A DNA stretch of 14,080 nt, from positions 1-14,080 of the forward strand of contig JBKKBM010000103.1 of assembly GCA_046714215.1 (NCBI GenBank), written 5' to 3'. How positions within the stretch are numbered: position 1 is the first letter of the stretch; every line of letters begins with the position of its first letter. This DNA is from DATLCI01 sp046714215. Lineage in GTDB: Bacteria; Acidobacteriota; Terriglobia; Terriglobales; Acidobacteriaceae. This document shows positions 6,834 to 12,782 of this stretch, piece after piece. The position numbers and the translations under genes are program-made. The notes beneath the pieces were generated by a model. The model did not search any database. It saw only the letters and a list, made by a program, of their open reading frames with translations, and was not told the DNA's origin.

Positions 6834-6945
6834 TGTCATCCTGTCATCCTGAGGCCGGCTCTTTGGCCGAAGTCGGGGTCCCACCAAGCGTAGCTTGGTC
6901 GGGTGAGAGGGACCTCGCGGTTGCTTTTTTTGCTTTGTCCCTGTC
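6834..6945. repeat. Dispersed intergenic repeat, TGTCATCC family, copy E with nested palindrome
   Basis: TGTCATCC occurs twice in tandem (6834-6841, 6842-6849). The body continues TGAGGCCGGC to a CTCGCGGTTGCTTTTTTTGCT end, matching copy B at both ends. Its centre is a nested inverted repeat: GGTCCC 6877-6882 with GGGACC 6909-6914, enclosing ACCAAGC 6883-6889 with GCTTGGT 6893-6899. Together with copy D it fills most of the 319-base gap between the FmdA-like gene and the small membrane protein gene; no gene is seen there. Confidence 0.65.
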
Positions 6946-6985
6946 TTCACCGCGGTGAGACCAACCCCGCAGCACACCCTGTAAA

Positions 6986-7360
6986 ATGCCAGCCATGCTC
7001 CATCTCTCGCGCAAAGGGCAGTTCGTAGCTTGGGTCGTCATCTATGGTGGCGCGGTCGCGCTCATGGCGTCCAAGGGAGGCGAGGAAGGAATTTACTTTC
7101 TCTGGGGACTAGCCCTGGGAGTGGGCGCGGGCATCGCCACCTGCGTCGGCGGACCGGCAGAAAAGATGAAACGATTCTTGTGGGTAGCGGCGTGGTTCCT
7201 GGGTTCGTGGGCACTCGGCTTGGCACTGCTGTGGGATGAGCTCGGGCATGGAACCGTCTGGATCCGCCCCCAAACGGCGGCACTGGTAACGCTGGTCTGC
7301 GGATTCCCCGCCTTGCTCGCGCTGCTCGTCTGGATCTTTCGCCGCCCCAAGCTGTCCTAA
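6986..7360 (+). CDS. Small four-helix membrane protein of unknown function
   Basis: This 124-residue protein is not recognised. It has about four hydrophobic helices (roughly residues 12-29, 36-54, 63-83 and 97-117), a glycine-rich second helix (GLALGVGAGIATCVGG), and basic stretches at KMKR and at the C-terminal RRPKLS. The start is uncertain between ATG 6986 and ATG 6995, in frame and 9 bases apart. Neither has a Shine-Dalgarno sequence. A TAAAAT (6982-6987) could be a -10 element for a nearly leaderless message starting at the second ATG. It is the only plus-strand gene between the minus-strand FmdA-like and DUF5916 genes, flanked by dispersed repeats. Codon pattern and helix layout support a real gene. 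Confidence 0.65.
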   Translation: MPAMLHLSRKGQFVAWVVIYGGAVALMASKGGEEGIYFLWGLALGVGAGIATCVGGPAEKMKRFLWVAAWFLGSWALGLALLWDELGHGTVWIRPQTAALVTLVCGFPALLALLVWIFRRPKLS

Positions 7361-7395
7361 GATTTTTCCGCGCCCAATCCTCTATATAAGATCTT

Positions 7396-7426
7396 CCTTC
7401 GTGTCCTTTGTGTCCTTCGTGGTTAA
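7396..7426. repeat. GTGGTTAA-type dispersed repeat, CTTCGTG subtype, second copy
   Basis: This 31-base element begins CCTTCGTGTCCTTTGTGTCC and ends TTCGTGGTTAA. It matches 5626-5656 except for one base. As at that locus, a CTCTGTG-subtype element lies close by (7445-7476), but in the opposite order. Confidence 0.75.
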
Positions 7427-7444
7427 ATGACCTGCCCTTGCCTT

Positions 7445-7476
7445 CCTCGGCGTGACTCTGTGCTCTCTGTGGTCAA
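7445..7476. repeat. GTGGTTAA-type dispersed repeat, CTCTGTG subtype, second copy
   Basis: This 32-base element begins CCTCGGCGTGACTCTGTG and ends CTCTGTGGTCAA. It aligns ungapped with 5587-5618. It ends only 4 bases from the stop codon of the DUF5916 gene, so it lies in that gene's 3' untranslated region. Confidence 0.7.
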
Positions 7477-7480
7477 GAAC

Positions 7481-9790
7481 TTAGTATCTGAACAGATATG
7501 AAACCTTCACGAACACCTGTTTCCCGTCATTCACGAACCGGTTGGGCGCCGCGCCGGGGCCATTGAAGATCGGGTCCGGATTCCGCAGGTTGCTGTTGTA
7601 CCCCACATATACCGCGGTCCCCGGATGCAACAGCCACGTGACCAGCACGTCCCCGTTGAAGCCTTTGGTCGTCGCCAACGCCGTATGGTTCTGGTTGGCC
7701 AGCACCGCTGTGTACTGCAGGATGGTCCGCAGCGAGAGCTGCCGGGTGAACTGGTAATTCCAGCGCGAACGCATGATGTGATTGTTGAAGGCGCTTTCGC
7801 CGGTCACCCGGTCGCGATACCGATTCAGGATGTAGCGATTATTGATCGTTAGTTGCGCCAGCGGCTTCACCGTGGCTGAGAACCACACCGAATCGTTGTC
7901 GGTAAGCACGGGCGGCATGCCGCTGCGAGGGACATAATTGATGCTGGTGCCGCGGCTGATCTCGCCGTTGAAGGAGATCTGTTTGAAATAGGAGCTGTAA
8001 AAGAAAAATCCGGTGCTGCCAACGCGGAAATCCTGGTCAGCCGTCGCCAGCGATGGGAAGCCATCTTCCACTCGCCGCAGGCGGTTTTGTCCGCCGTTGA
8101 TGAAGGCGCCGAAGTCGGTGTTCCCGCGGAACCCGAAGCGGTAGTTTGCGTTGAGATGGGTCTCCAGCCGCCGCCCGGTCGAGTCCCACAGCGCCAGTTG
8201 AAAGGCGTTGGGCCCGTGGTTCAAGAGGTGCTTGCCCTCAGGCCGGAACAGATACCGCGCAAAATTGCTGAAACGGCGCACGCCCGGCCGCCGGAAGAAT
8301 CCGGTCTGCGTCTCAAATCCGGGGCTGGTATCCTGCAAGAGCGTGTTGCCGGAGAAATACCGGCCACGGTACTCCGCCCAGGTGTCCACCGCGTGCCCGC
8401 GCTTACTTATTCCACTGAGGGAGCGCGATTGGCTGATCACGCCCTGCGCCACCGCGGTCACCTTCGAACCCAGCTTCAGCCGAGTATCCAGGCTGCCCAC
8501 CCGGTTGAAACTGTCTAAAAACTCGCGGTGCGTGTACATCAGGCCCACGCTGCTTTGTTTCCAGAACTCGCGATTCACGCGGCCCACACCGAAGTACGCA
8601 CGCTGGTCGCGCAACGGATCATTGTCCGCCACTCTTCGCCCCGGCGACTGGTCATCCGCAAACAACATCCCCACCGTGTAACGCCCCACTTTACCGGTAA
8701 GGCGCGCTCCGATCTGCGGGTCCGAGATACGCCGGGTGAACAGCAGCGTGATCGGCGTATCAAAGAAGTTGGCATTCTCTAAAAAGAACGGACGCTTTTC
8801 CGGGAAGAACACCTCGAAGCGCTGGTTCACCGTCACCTGGGGCTCGTCGGACTCCACTTGGCTGAAGTCCGGATTCAGCGCCACATCGAGCACAAAGCTG
8901 TCTTTGATCACCGCCTTGGCGTCCAGCCCGATGTCCCCGCGCAGCTTTGCGCTGGAATACCGCGGGTTGCTCGGATCGCGCAAGTCCGGTGCGCGGAAGC
9001 TCCGCATCACCCCGAACGGGATGAATTGCAGGTTACGTCCCGGAGAGATGTCCGCCAGGCCGGTCATGGTTCCTCCCTGATTCATACGGCCCGATACGGA
9101 AGTGCTCACATGCGGCCAGAACAGGGTCTCACTGGTGCGGGGGATCACGCGTTGCAGCAACACTCCCCACTTTTGTGTCGGCGTGGCGGGAAAACGCATG
9201 CTCTTGAACGGCACCGCCATCATCGCGACCCACCCCTGGCTGGTCATCTGTCCGTTGGATTGCCACAGCGTGTCGAACGACCCGTCGTAGCCGTTATCTT
9301 CCGTCCACAGGTAGTCGAACTGCACCCCGCGCGGGTTCGTCATGAAGCCATAAGCCCGACGTTTGTCGTTGAAGGTGTCCAGATAGATCTGGACTTCATC
9401 GTCCTCATCGCCGATGGTGTCCCGCCGGGCCAACCGCGAACGCACCGTCTCCGGCCGCGAGTCGAAACACACGAAGATCGCGTAAAAATTCTTGGCGTCG
9501 TACCCCAGGTAGACGTGCGTGGCTTCCGTCGCCGGGCTACCGTCCTTCGGTTCTCGCTGAATGAATTGATCTACCCGCGCCAGCTTCCCTTCCCACGCCG
9601 CCGAGGGCTTCATCTCCAGAAAATCTTCTAAAGTCGGCGGTCGGTCCACCTCGGGGATCTCGATGTTCTTATTAATGTTCAGGGTGGCCGGTGCTTCGCC
9701 CGTCTTGAGCGAATTGTGTGCCTGCGCTCCCGCCGATACGGCGAGCCACAGCCCAAAAAGAAAGATGATGACGCGCTGGAAAGTATGCAA
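7481..9790 (-). CDS. CBM9-like/DUF5916 outer-membrane beta-barrel protein
   Basis: This protein of about 769 residues has a signal peptide (RVIIFLFGLWLAVSAGAQA), a carbohydrate-binding-family-9-like domain (about 40-225, with VYLGYDAKNFYAIFVCFD and DEDDEVQIYLDTF), and a DUF5916 region. DUF5916 is marked by NPDFSQVESDEPQVTVNQ and FEVFFPEKRPFFLENANFF at about 306-343. The rest is rich in alternating aromatic strands and ends in VSYLFRY, a terminal aromatic as in outer-membrane barrels. Such proteins occur widely in Acidobacteriota and Bacteroidota; their function is not established, and a link to saccharide handling is only suggested by the domain. I prefer TTG 9790 as start: GAGG lies 7 bases upstream and it gives a normal signal peptide. 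The longer frame to GTG 9859 has no ribosome binding site and crosses a hairpin. It lies 125 bases after ruvB. Confidence 0.88.
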   Translation of the reverse strand: MHTFQRVIIFLFGLWLAVSAGAQAHNSLKTGEAPATLNINKNIEIPEVDRPPTLEDFLEMKPSAAWEGKLARVDQFIQREPKDGSPATEATHVYLGYDAKNFYAIFVCFDSRPETVRSRLARRDTIGDEDDEVQIYLDTFNDKRRAYGFMTNPRGVQFDYLWTEDNGYDGSFDTLWQSNGQMTSQGWVAMMAVPFKSMRFPATPTQKWGVLLQRVIPRTSETLFWPHVSTSVSGRMNQGGTMTGLADISPGRNLQFIPFGVMRSFRAPDLRDPSNPRYSSAKLRGDIGLDAKAVIKDSFVLDVALNPDFSQVESDEPQVTVNQRFEVFFPEKRPFFLENANFFDTPITLLFTRRISDPQIGARLTGKVGRYTVGMLFADDQSPGRRVADNDPLRDQRAYFGVGRVNREFWKQSSVGLMYTHREFLDSFNRVGSLDTRLKLGSKVTAVAQGVISQSRSLSGISKRGHAVDTWAEYRGRYFSGNTLLQDTSPGFETQTGFFRRPGVRRFSNFARYLFRPEGKHLLNHGPNAFQLALWDSTGRRLETHLNANYRFGFRGNTDFGAFINGGQNRLRRVEDGFPSLATADQDFRVGSTGFFFYSSYFKQISFNGEISRGTSINYVPRSGMPPVLTDNDSVWFSATVKPLAQLTINNRYILNRYRDRVTGESAFNNHIMRSRWNYQFTRQLSLRTILQYTAVLANQNHTALATTKGFNGDVLVTWLLHPGTAVYVGYNSNLRNPDPIFNGPGAAPNRFVNDGKQVFVKVSYLFRY

Positions 9791-9827
9791 TTTAAGCCTC
9801 TGCGTGAATACTGCGATCGCGCTCCGG

Positions 9828-9851
9828 GTTACAACCCCATCGGGTTGCAAC
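9828..9851. promoter_or_regulatory. Inverted repeat upstream of the DUF5916 gene
   Basis: Arms GTTACAACCC (9828-9837) and GGGTTGCAAC (9842-9851) match at 9 of 10 positions around a 4-base centre. In the minus-strand RNA the single mismatch becomes a G-U pair, so a 10-pair hairpin can form. It lies 37 bases before the preferred TTG start. It could be an operator or a leader hairpin; the sequence does not decide. Confidence 0.45.
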
Positions 9852-9915
9852 GTTCGCACCCCGGGAACCAGTCTGTTGCGAGGGGTTAGACCGGACGGCG
9901 ACAGAAAGGTTAGGA

Positions 9916-10956
9916 CTAAAAAAGCGAGCTCTGCTTGCTGTTGGGCACGATACCAAAGTGCTCATAGGCCAATCGGGTGGCGACCCTGCCCCGCGGGGTG
10001 CGGTTTAGGAAGCCGATCTGGATGAGGAAGGGCTCATAGATGTCTTCGATGGCGTCGGCCTCCTCGGCCAGTGCCGCGGCCAGAGTGCTCAATCCCACCG
10101 GCCCACCCTGGTATTTCTCGATGATGGCCAGCATCAGGCGGCGGTCGACTTCGTCAAAGCCATGCTTGTCGACTTCGAGCATCTGCAGCGCGGCCTGCGC
10201 CGTCCCCCGGTCGATGCGCCCGGCGCCGCGCACCTGCGCATAGTCCCTTACCCGCCGCAGCAGTCGGTTGGCGATACGCGGTGTGCCCCGGCAACGCGTC
10301 GCGATCTCGGTGGCGCCCTCCGCGTCGATCTCCACGCTCATGATCTCCGCCGACCGCTTCAGGATGATCTTCAACTCATCCGGCGTGTAGAACTCCAAGC
10401 GCAGCACGATGCCAAACCGGGAGCGCAGCGGCGCGGAAAGCAGGCCCGCGCGCGTAGTGGCGGCCACAAAAGTGAACGGTGGCAACTCCATGGTGTGCGT
10501 CCGGGCTGAGGGTCCCTGCCCAATGATGATGTCCAGCTTGTAATCCTCGAGCGCCGAATACAAGATCTCTTCCAGCACCGGCTGTAGCCGGTGCACTTCG
10601 TCGAAGAACAGCACCTGCTTCTCGCGCACGTTGGTCAGAATGGCCGTGAGGTCGCCCTTGATCTGCAATACCGGCCCGGACGTCTGCTGATAATCCACGC
10701 CCATCTCATTGGCGATGATGGTGGCGAGCGTTGTTTTACCCAGTCCTGGCGGGCCATAGAGCAGCACGTGATCCAGCGTCTCACCGCGCGACTTCGCCGC
10801 TTCGATCGCGACCGAGAGGTTTTCCTTTACTTTGGTCTGCCCGATGAACTCCTGCAGCCGCCGCGGCCGCAGCTTCAGTTCGAACGACGCGTCGTCGTCC
10901 ACAGGAACGCCCGACACCAGCCGTTCATTCTCAGAAAGTTTTTTTGGAGTAGCCAC
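9916..10956 (-). CDS. ruvB: Holliday junction branch migration helicase RuvB
   Basis: RuvB is the hexameric AAA+ motor that drives branch migration of Holliday junctions with RuvA. The 346-residue protein shows RPRRLQEFIGQ at the N-terminus, Walker A GPPGLGKT at 68-75, Walker B FFDEVHR at 117-123, sensor ATTR at 166-169, the LRSRFG arginine-finger region near 180, and the C-terminal winged helix ending GRVATRLAYEHFGI. Length is normal. GTG 10956 is chosen because the protein then begins shortly before the conserved core; the frame is open to 11106, but that extension overlaps the 71-residue gene and has no RuvB-like sequence. The Shine-Dalgarno is weak (AGAAG). No ruvA or ruvC is visible next to it. 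A 71-residue ORF lies 82 bases upstream and the DUF5916 gene downstream. Confidence 0.96.
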   Translation of the reverse strand: MATPKKLSENERLVSGVPVDDDASFELKLRPRRLQEFIGQTKVKENLSVAIEAAKSRGETLDHVLLYGPPGLGKTTLATIIANEMGVDYQQTSGPVLQIKGDLTAILTNVREKQVLFFDEVHRLQPVLEEILYSALEDYKLDIIIGQGPSARTHTMELPPFTFVAATTRAGLLSAPLRSRFGIVLRLEFYTPDELKIILKRSAEIMSVEIDAEGATEIATRCRGTPRIANRLLRRVRDYAQVRGAGRIDRGTAQAALQMLEVDKHGFDEVDRRLMLAIIEKYQGGPVGLSTLAAALAEEADAIEDIYEPFLIQIGFLNRTPRGRVATRLAYEHFGIVPNSKQSSLF

Positions 10957-11038
10957 GCTTCTGGATGGTATGACGAAAATGTTTTTCCAGCAAATGAAAG
11001 GCGAAGCGGTGCGAAGCTTTACCGTTCTTCCGCATCGC

Positions 11039-11254
11039 TTACGGCTCTTCCCGCGTGCCGCCAACTTCGGCGAGTACGTCCTGCTGCACCGGCTTGCCGT
11101 CTTCATACACGGCGTGGATCAGACGCTGGCGGTAAGTCCGGTTCTTGAACACGGCGGAAGCGATGTCGATGTCGAGAAACGCCGCCACCAGGCCCCATTG
11201 TCCCTTGGTGGAAGCCCACACTTCGAATTGTTCCAGCCGCGCCATTGAATCCAT
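11039..11254 (-). CDS. Small conserved-looking protein upstream of ruvB
   Basis: This 71-residue protein is not recognised as a named family. It is soluble, with a mixed beta/alpha look: MARLEQFEVWASTKGQWGL, then FLDIDIASAVFKNRTYR, then LIHAVYEDGKPVQQDV and an acidic end. The composition is balanced and protein-like, unlike the Arg/His/Gln-rich shadow frames around it. Start may be ATG 11254 (MDSM) or the next ATG at 11245; no clear Shine-Dalgarno precedes either. It ends 82 bases before the ruvB GTG on the same strand and may be cotranscribed. Its function cannot be predicted. A GC-rich hairpin (11285-11319) lies just upstream, possibly in its leader. Confidence 0.65.
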   Translation of the reverse strand: MDSMARLEQFEVWASTKGQWGLVAAFLDIDIASAVFKNRTYRQRLIHAVYEDGKPVQQDVLAEVGGTREEP

Positions 11255-11284
11255 CTTAGACGATGGCGGGAGTAATTTTTGCCG

Positions 11285-11319
11285 GCGCGGGGCAGGTACC
11301 CCCTACCCCCTCCCCGCGC
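11285..11319. other. GC-skewed hairpin with runs of C (G on the minus strand)
   Basis: GCGCGGGG (11285-11292) pairs perfectly with CCCCGCGC (11312-11319). The 19-base loop carries GGTACC and two CCCCC runs. On the minus strand this reads as three successive G-runs (GGGG, GGGGG, GGGGG) with 1-2 base spacers. It lies 31 bases upstream of the 71-residue ORF, possibly in its transcript. Confidence 0.5.
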
Positions 11320-11320
11320 T

Positions 11321-11420
11321 AAATGTTTCATTCGAGAGCATTTGCTAATTTCGAAATGTAAATGTTTGAGCGGCTAAGAGTTAGGTGGGGTGATGTTTGA
11401 AGACAAAGGACTTATCGGCA
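11321..11420. repeat. A/T-richer tract with repeated ATGTTT units
   Basis: In GC-rich surroundings this tract holds AAATGTTTCA (11321), AAATGTTTGAG (11360) and GATGTTTGAAGA (11392), followed by CAAAGGACTTA (11404-11414). I recall AAAGGACTTA-ending elements next to CCCCCTACCCCC runs as dispersed repeats in Acidobacteriota, but this is memory, not shown here. No gene is seen in it. Together with the preceding hairpin it accounts for much of the 221-base gap. Confidence 0.4.
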
Positions 11421-11475
11421 GGCAGGATGCGCGGTGTCGCGAATTAGCGGCTCAATTAAATGGGAGGAAAAAGTC

Positions 11476-11874
11476 TTACTTCTGTGCTTTGCGTGTGGTC
11501 CGAATCAGCTCTTCCATCTCATCCAGGTAGCGCTCCAGCGCTTTCTTGCCCGCGGCCGTCATGCGGTACTCGGTTTTGGGCACGCGTCCGGCAAAACTCT
11601 TCTCGCACAGGATGTACGCCGCCTCCTCCAGCTTGCGCGCATGCACACTGAGGTTGCCGTCGCTGGTCTGCAGCAATTTTTTCAACTCATTGAAGGTGAG
11701 CGACGCATTCACCGCGAGCGCGCTCAGAATGCCCAGGCGCAGGCGCTCGTGGATGATGCGGTCGAGCTCGAGCGACGGTTCTCCACCCACCACTTTCCGC
11801 GGTCTCGCCTTCGACTCTTTTTCCTTACTTTCCCCGGCGCGGTCGCGGCGGACGCTCAGATTCTGTTTCGTCAT
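11476..11874 (-). CDS. Winged-helix transcriptional regulator (MarR/HTH_34-like)
   Basis: This 132-residue protein has a basic, disordered N-terminus (about 1-33), then one winged-helix domain (about 37-120). It includes RLGILSALAVNASLTFNELKKLL, recognition-helix-like TSDGNLSVHARKLEEAAYI, and a wing ending GRVPKTEYRMTAAGKKALERYL. This matches the winged-helix family that Pfam calls HTH_34, related to MarR and ArsR regulators. No metal-binding cysteine cluster is seen. ATG 11874 is chosen because GGAGG lies 9 bases upstream, within the last codons of the preceding gene, and only 4 bases separate that stop from this start. The pair is therefore cotranscribed, and autoregulation of the operon is likely but inferred. 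Confidence 0.88.
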   Translation of the reverse strand: MTKQNLSVRRDRAGESKEKESKARPRKVVGGEPSLELDRIIHERLRLGILSALAVNASLTFNELKKLLQTSDGNLSVHARKLEEAAYILCEKSFAGRVPKTEYRMTAAGKKALERYLDEMEELIRTTRKAQK

Positions 11875-11878
11875 TCTT

Positions 11879-12556
11879 CTAGCCTCCATGCCGCCGGGCG
11901 ATGATCCCGCCAAAAATGATATGCAGTACGCCGAAGCCCATCGCCATCTCAACATTGTGCCAACTCGCCGGGGTGATCACCGCCAAAGCGCCCAGGGCGA
12001 ATAGACACAACCCCATGACCGGCACCACGCTGACGGAAAATGCTCCCGCCGCCATCACCCCGGTGCCGTAGAGCATCAGCCACATCGCCGGGATCGCGGT
12101 CGTCAGTCCGGCTTGAAACAATATCCAGGTGAGCACGCCGCCGGCCACGAGGGGCGGCGTAAGACTCAAGGCCGCTTTGCGCGCCGGCCCCGAATCCAGC
12201 GACTGGTTCGCGCGTTTCGCTTTTTCCAGGATCGTCCACACCGCCAGCGCCAGAGCTACTACCGCTTCGGTCAGCCAGATCCGGATCCAGCCCTCTGCGG
12301 TCATCTGCTGCGCCGCCAGCCATGCCGCGCCCAGCGCGGTGATGCCGATGTATATCTGTCCCCAGCCCGGCACGGCGGTAAACGATCCCGCTGACTCCAT
12401 CGTCTGCCGGATGAAGCGCAACTGCTCCATCGGATCCGCCACCGGCAGCTCTGCTCGTTCCCTTACCTGCTCTACCACCGGCGCGGCCCCAAGCTCTGGT
12501 TCAGTGGCGCTCGCCCCGCGGTAGCGCCGACGTCGGGTTTGGCGGCAGGAACTCAT
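11879..12556 (-). CDS. Six-helix membrane protein paired with the winged-helix regulator
   Basis: This 225-residue protein has a hydrophilic, Arg-rich N-terminus (about 1-60) and about six membrane helices (roughly 67-84, 92-110, 131-149, 154-173, 176-195 and 203-220). The segment EQLRFIRQTMESAGSFTAVPGWGQ before the first helix looks like the conserved core. I do not recognise a named family. Start ATG 12556 has no Shine-Dalgarno, but a good promoter would begin transcription about 9 bases before it, so the message may be almost leaderless. An internal start at ATG 12430 (MEQLRF) is possible. It lies directly before the regulator gene. It may be the regulator's target or sensor partner; this is inferred from linkage alone. 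Confidence 0.82.
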   Translation of the reverse strand: MSSCRQTRRRRYRGASATEPELGAAPVVEQVRERAELPVADPMEQLRFIRQTMESAGSFTAVPGWGQIYIGITALGAAWLAAQQMTAEGWIRIWLTEAVVALALAVWTILEKAKRANQSLDSGPARKAALSLTPPLVAGGVLTWILFQAGLTTAIPAMWLMLYGTGVMAAGAFSVSVVPVMGLCLFALGALAVITPASWHNVEMAMGFGVLHIIFGGIIARRHGG

Positions 12557-12562
12557 GGCGCG

Positions 12563-12605
12563 TAAGTCTTAAAGATAAACCATCCTCACCTGTTGTCAAG
12601 TACTT
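12563..12605 (-). promoter_or_regulatory. Pair of operator-like palindromes flanking the promoter
   Basis: AAGTACTT (12598-12605) is a perfect 8-base palindrome touching the -35 element. TAAGTCTTA (12563-12571) is a 9-base palindrome around the expected transcription start. Their half-sites (AAGT and AAG/CTT) are alike, and their centres lie about 35 bases apart. This layout suits repression by the regulator encoded in the same operon; binding is inferred. Confidence 0.4.
12572..12599 (-). promoter_or_regulatory. Sigma-70-type promoter of the membrane protein-regulator operon
   Basis: On the minus strand a perfect -35 TTGACA (12599-12594) is followed after 16 bases by TATCTT (12577-12572), a partial -10. 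Transcription would begin near 12565, about 9 bases before the membrane protein's ATG. Confidence 0.65.
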
Positions 12606-12700
12606 TACTACACAAAGCCACAGGTCTGCCCGCCCGTCCCGCCTTTGGCTTTGTTAAACTGGCTCTTGCCTATGACTGCGGCCCGCTAACTCGGCGTCTC

Positions 12701-12756
12701 TTGTGGTATCCCACAACCCTTTACATACCGGTGTGCCTGCGCACGCCGTGGTGCGC
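12701..12756 (+). promoter_or_regulatory. Two hairpins in the rsgA upstream region
   Basis: TTGTGG (12701-12706) pairs with CCACAA (12711-12716) across TATC. Then GCGCAC (12739-12744) pairs with GTGCGC (12751-12756). Both lie within 82 bases before the rsgA ATG. They could fold in its leader, or the first could be a protein-binding palindrome. No T-run follows either, so they are not terminators. Confidence 0.35.
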
Positions 12757-12782
12757 CCTGCGCGCGCCGGGAGAGACTACCC

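Noticed and set aside
5542..6852. Long plus-strand open frame of 436 codons
   Set aside because: It runs antisense to the FmdA-like gene, is His/Arg-rich, shows no family sequence, and passes through dispersed repeats at both ends. The minus-strand frame carries the recognisable motifs.
5509..7476. CRISPR-like array from the GTGGTTAA repeats
   Set aside because: Copies are few, differ in length and subtype, are unevenly spaced, and no cas gene is present.
8858..9631. Plus-strand open frame of 257 codons opposite the DUF5916 gene
   Set aside because: It has Arg/His/Pro-rich shadow composition with no domain, antisense to the conserved DUF5916 motif.
10957..11106. 50-codon upstream extension of ruvB
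   Set aside because: It overlaps the 71-residue gene, is Arg/Ser/Cys-rich, and gives an atypically long RuvB.
12673..12690. Five-codon upstream ORF (ATG to TAA) before rsgA
   Set aside because: It is too short and has no ribosome binding site; nothing supports translation.
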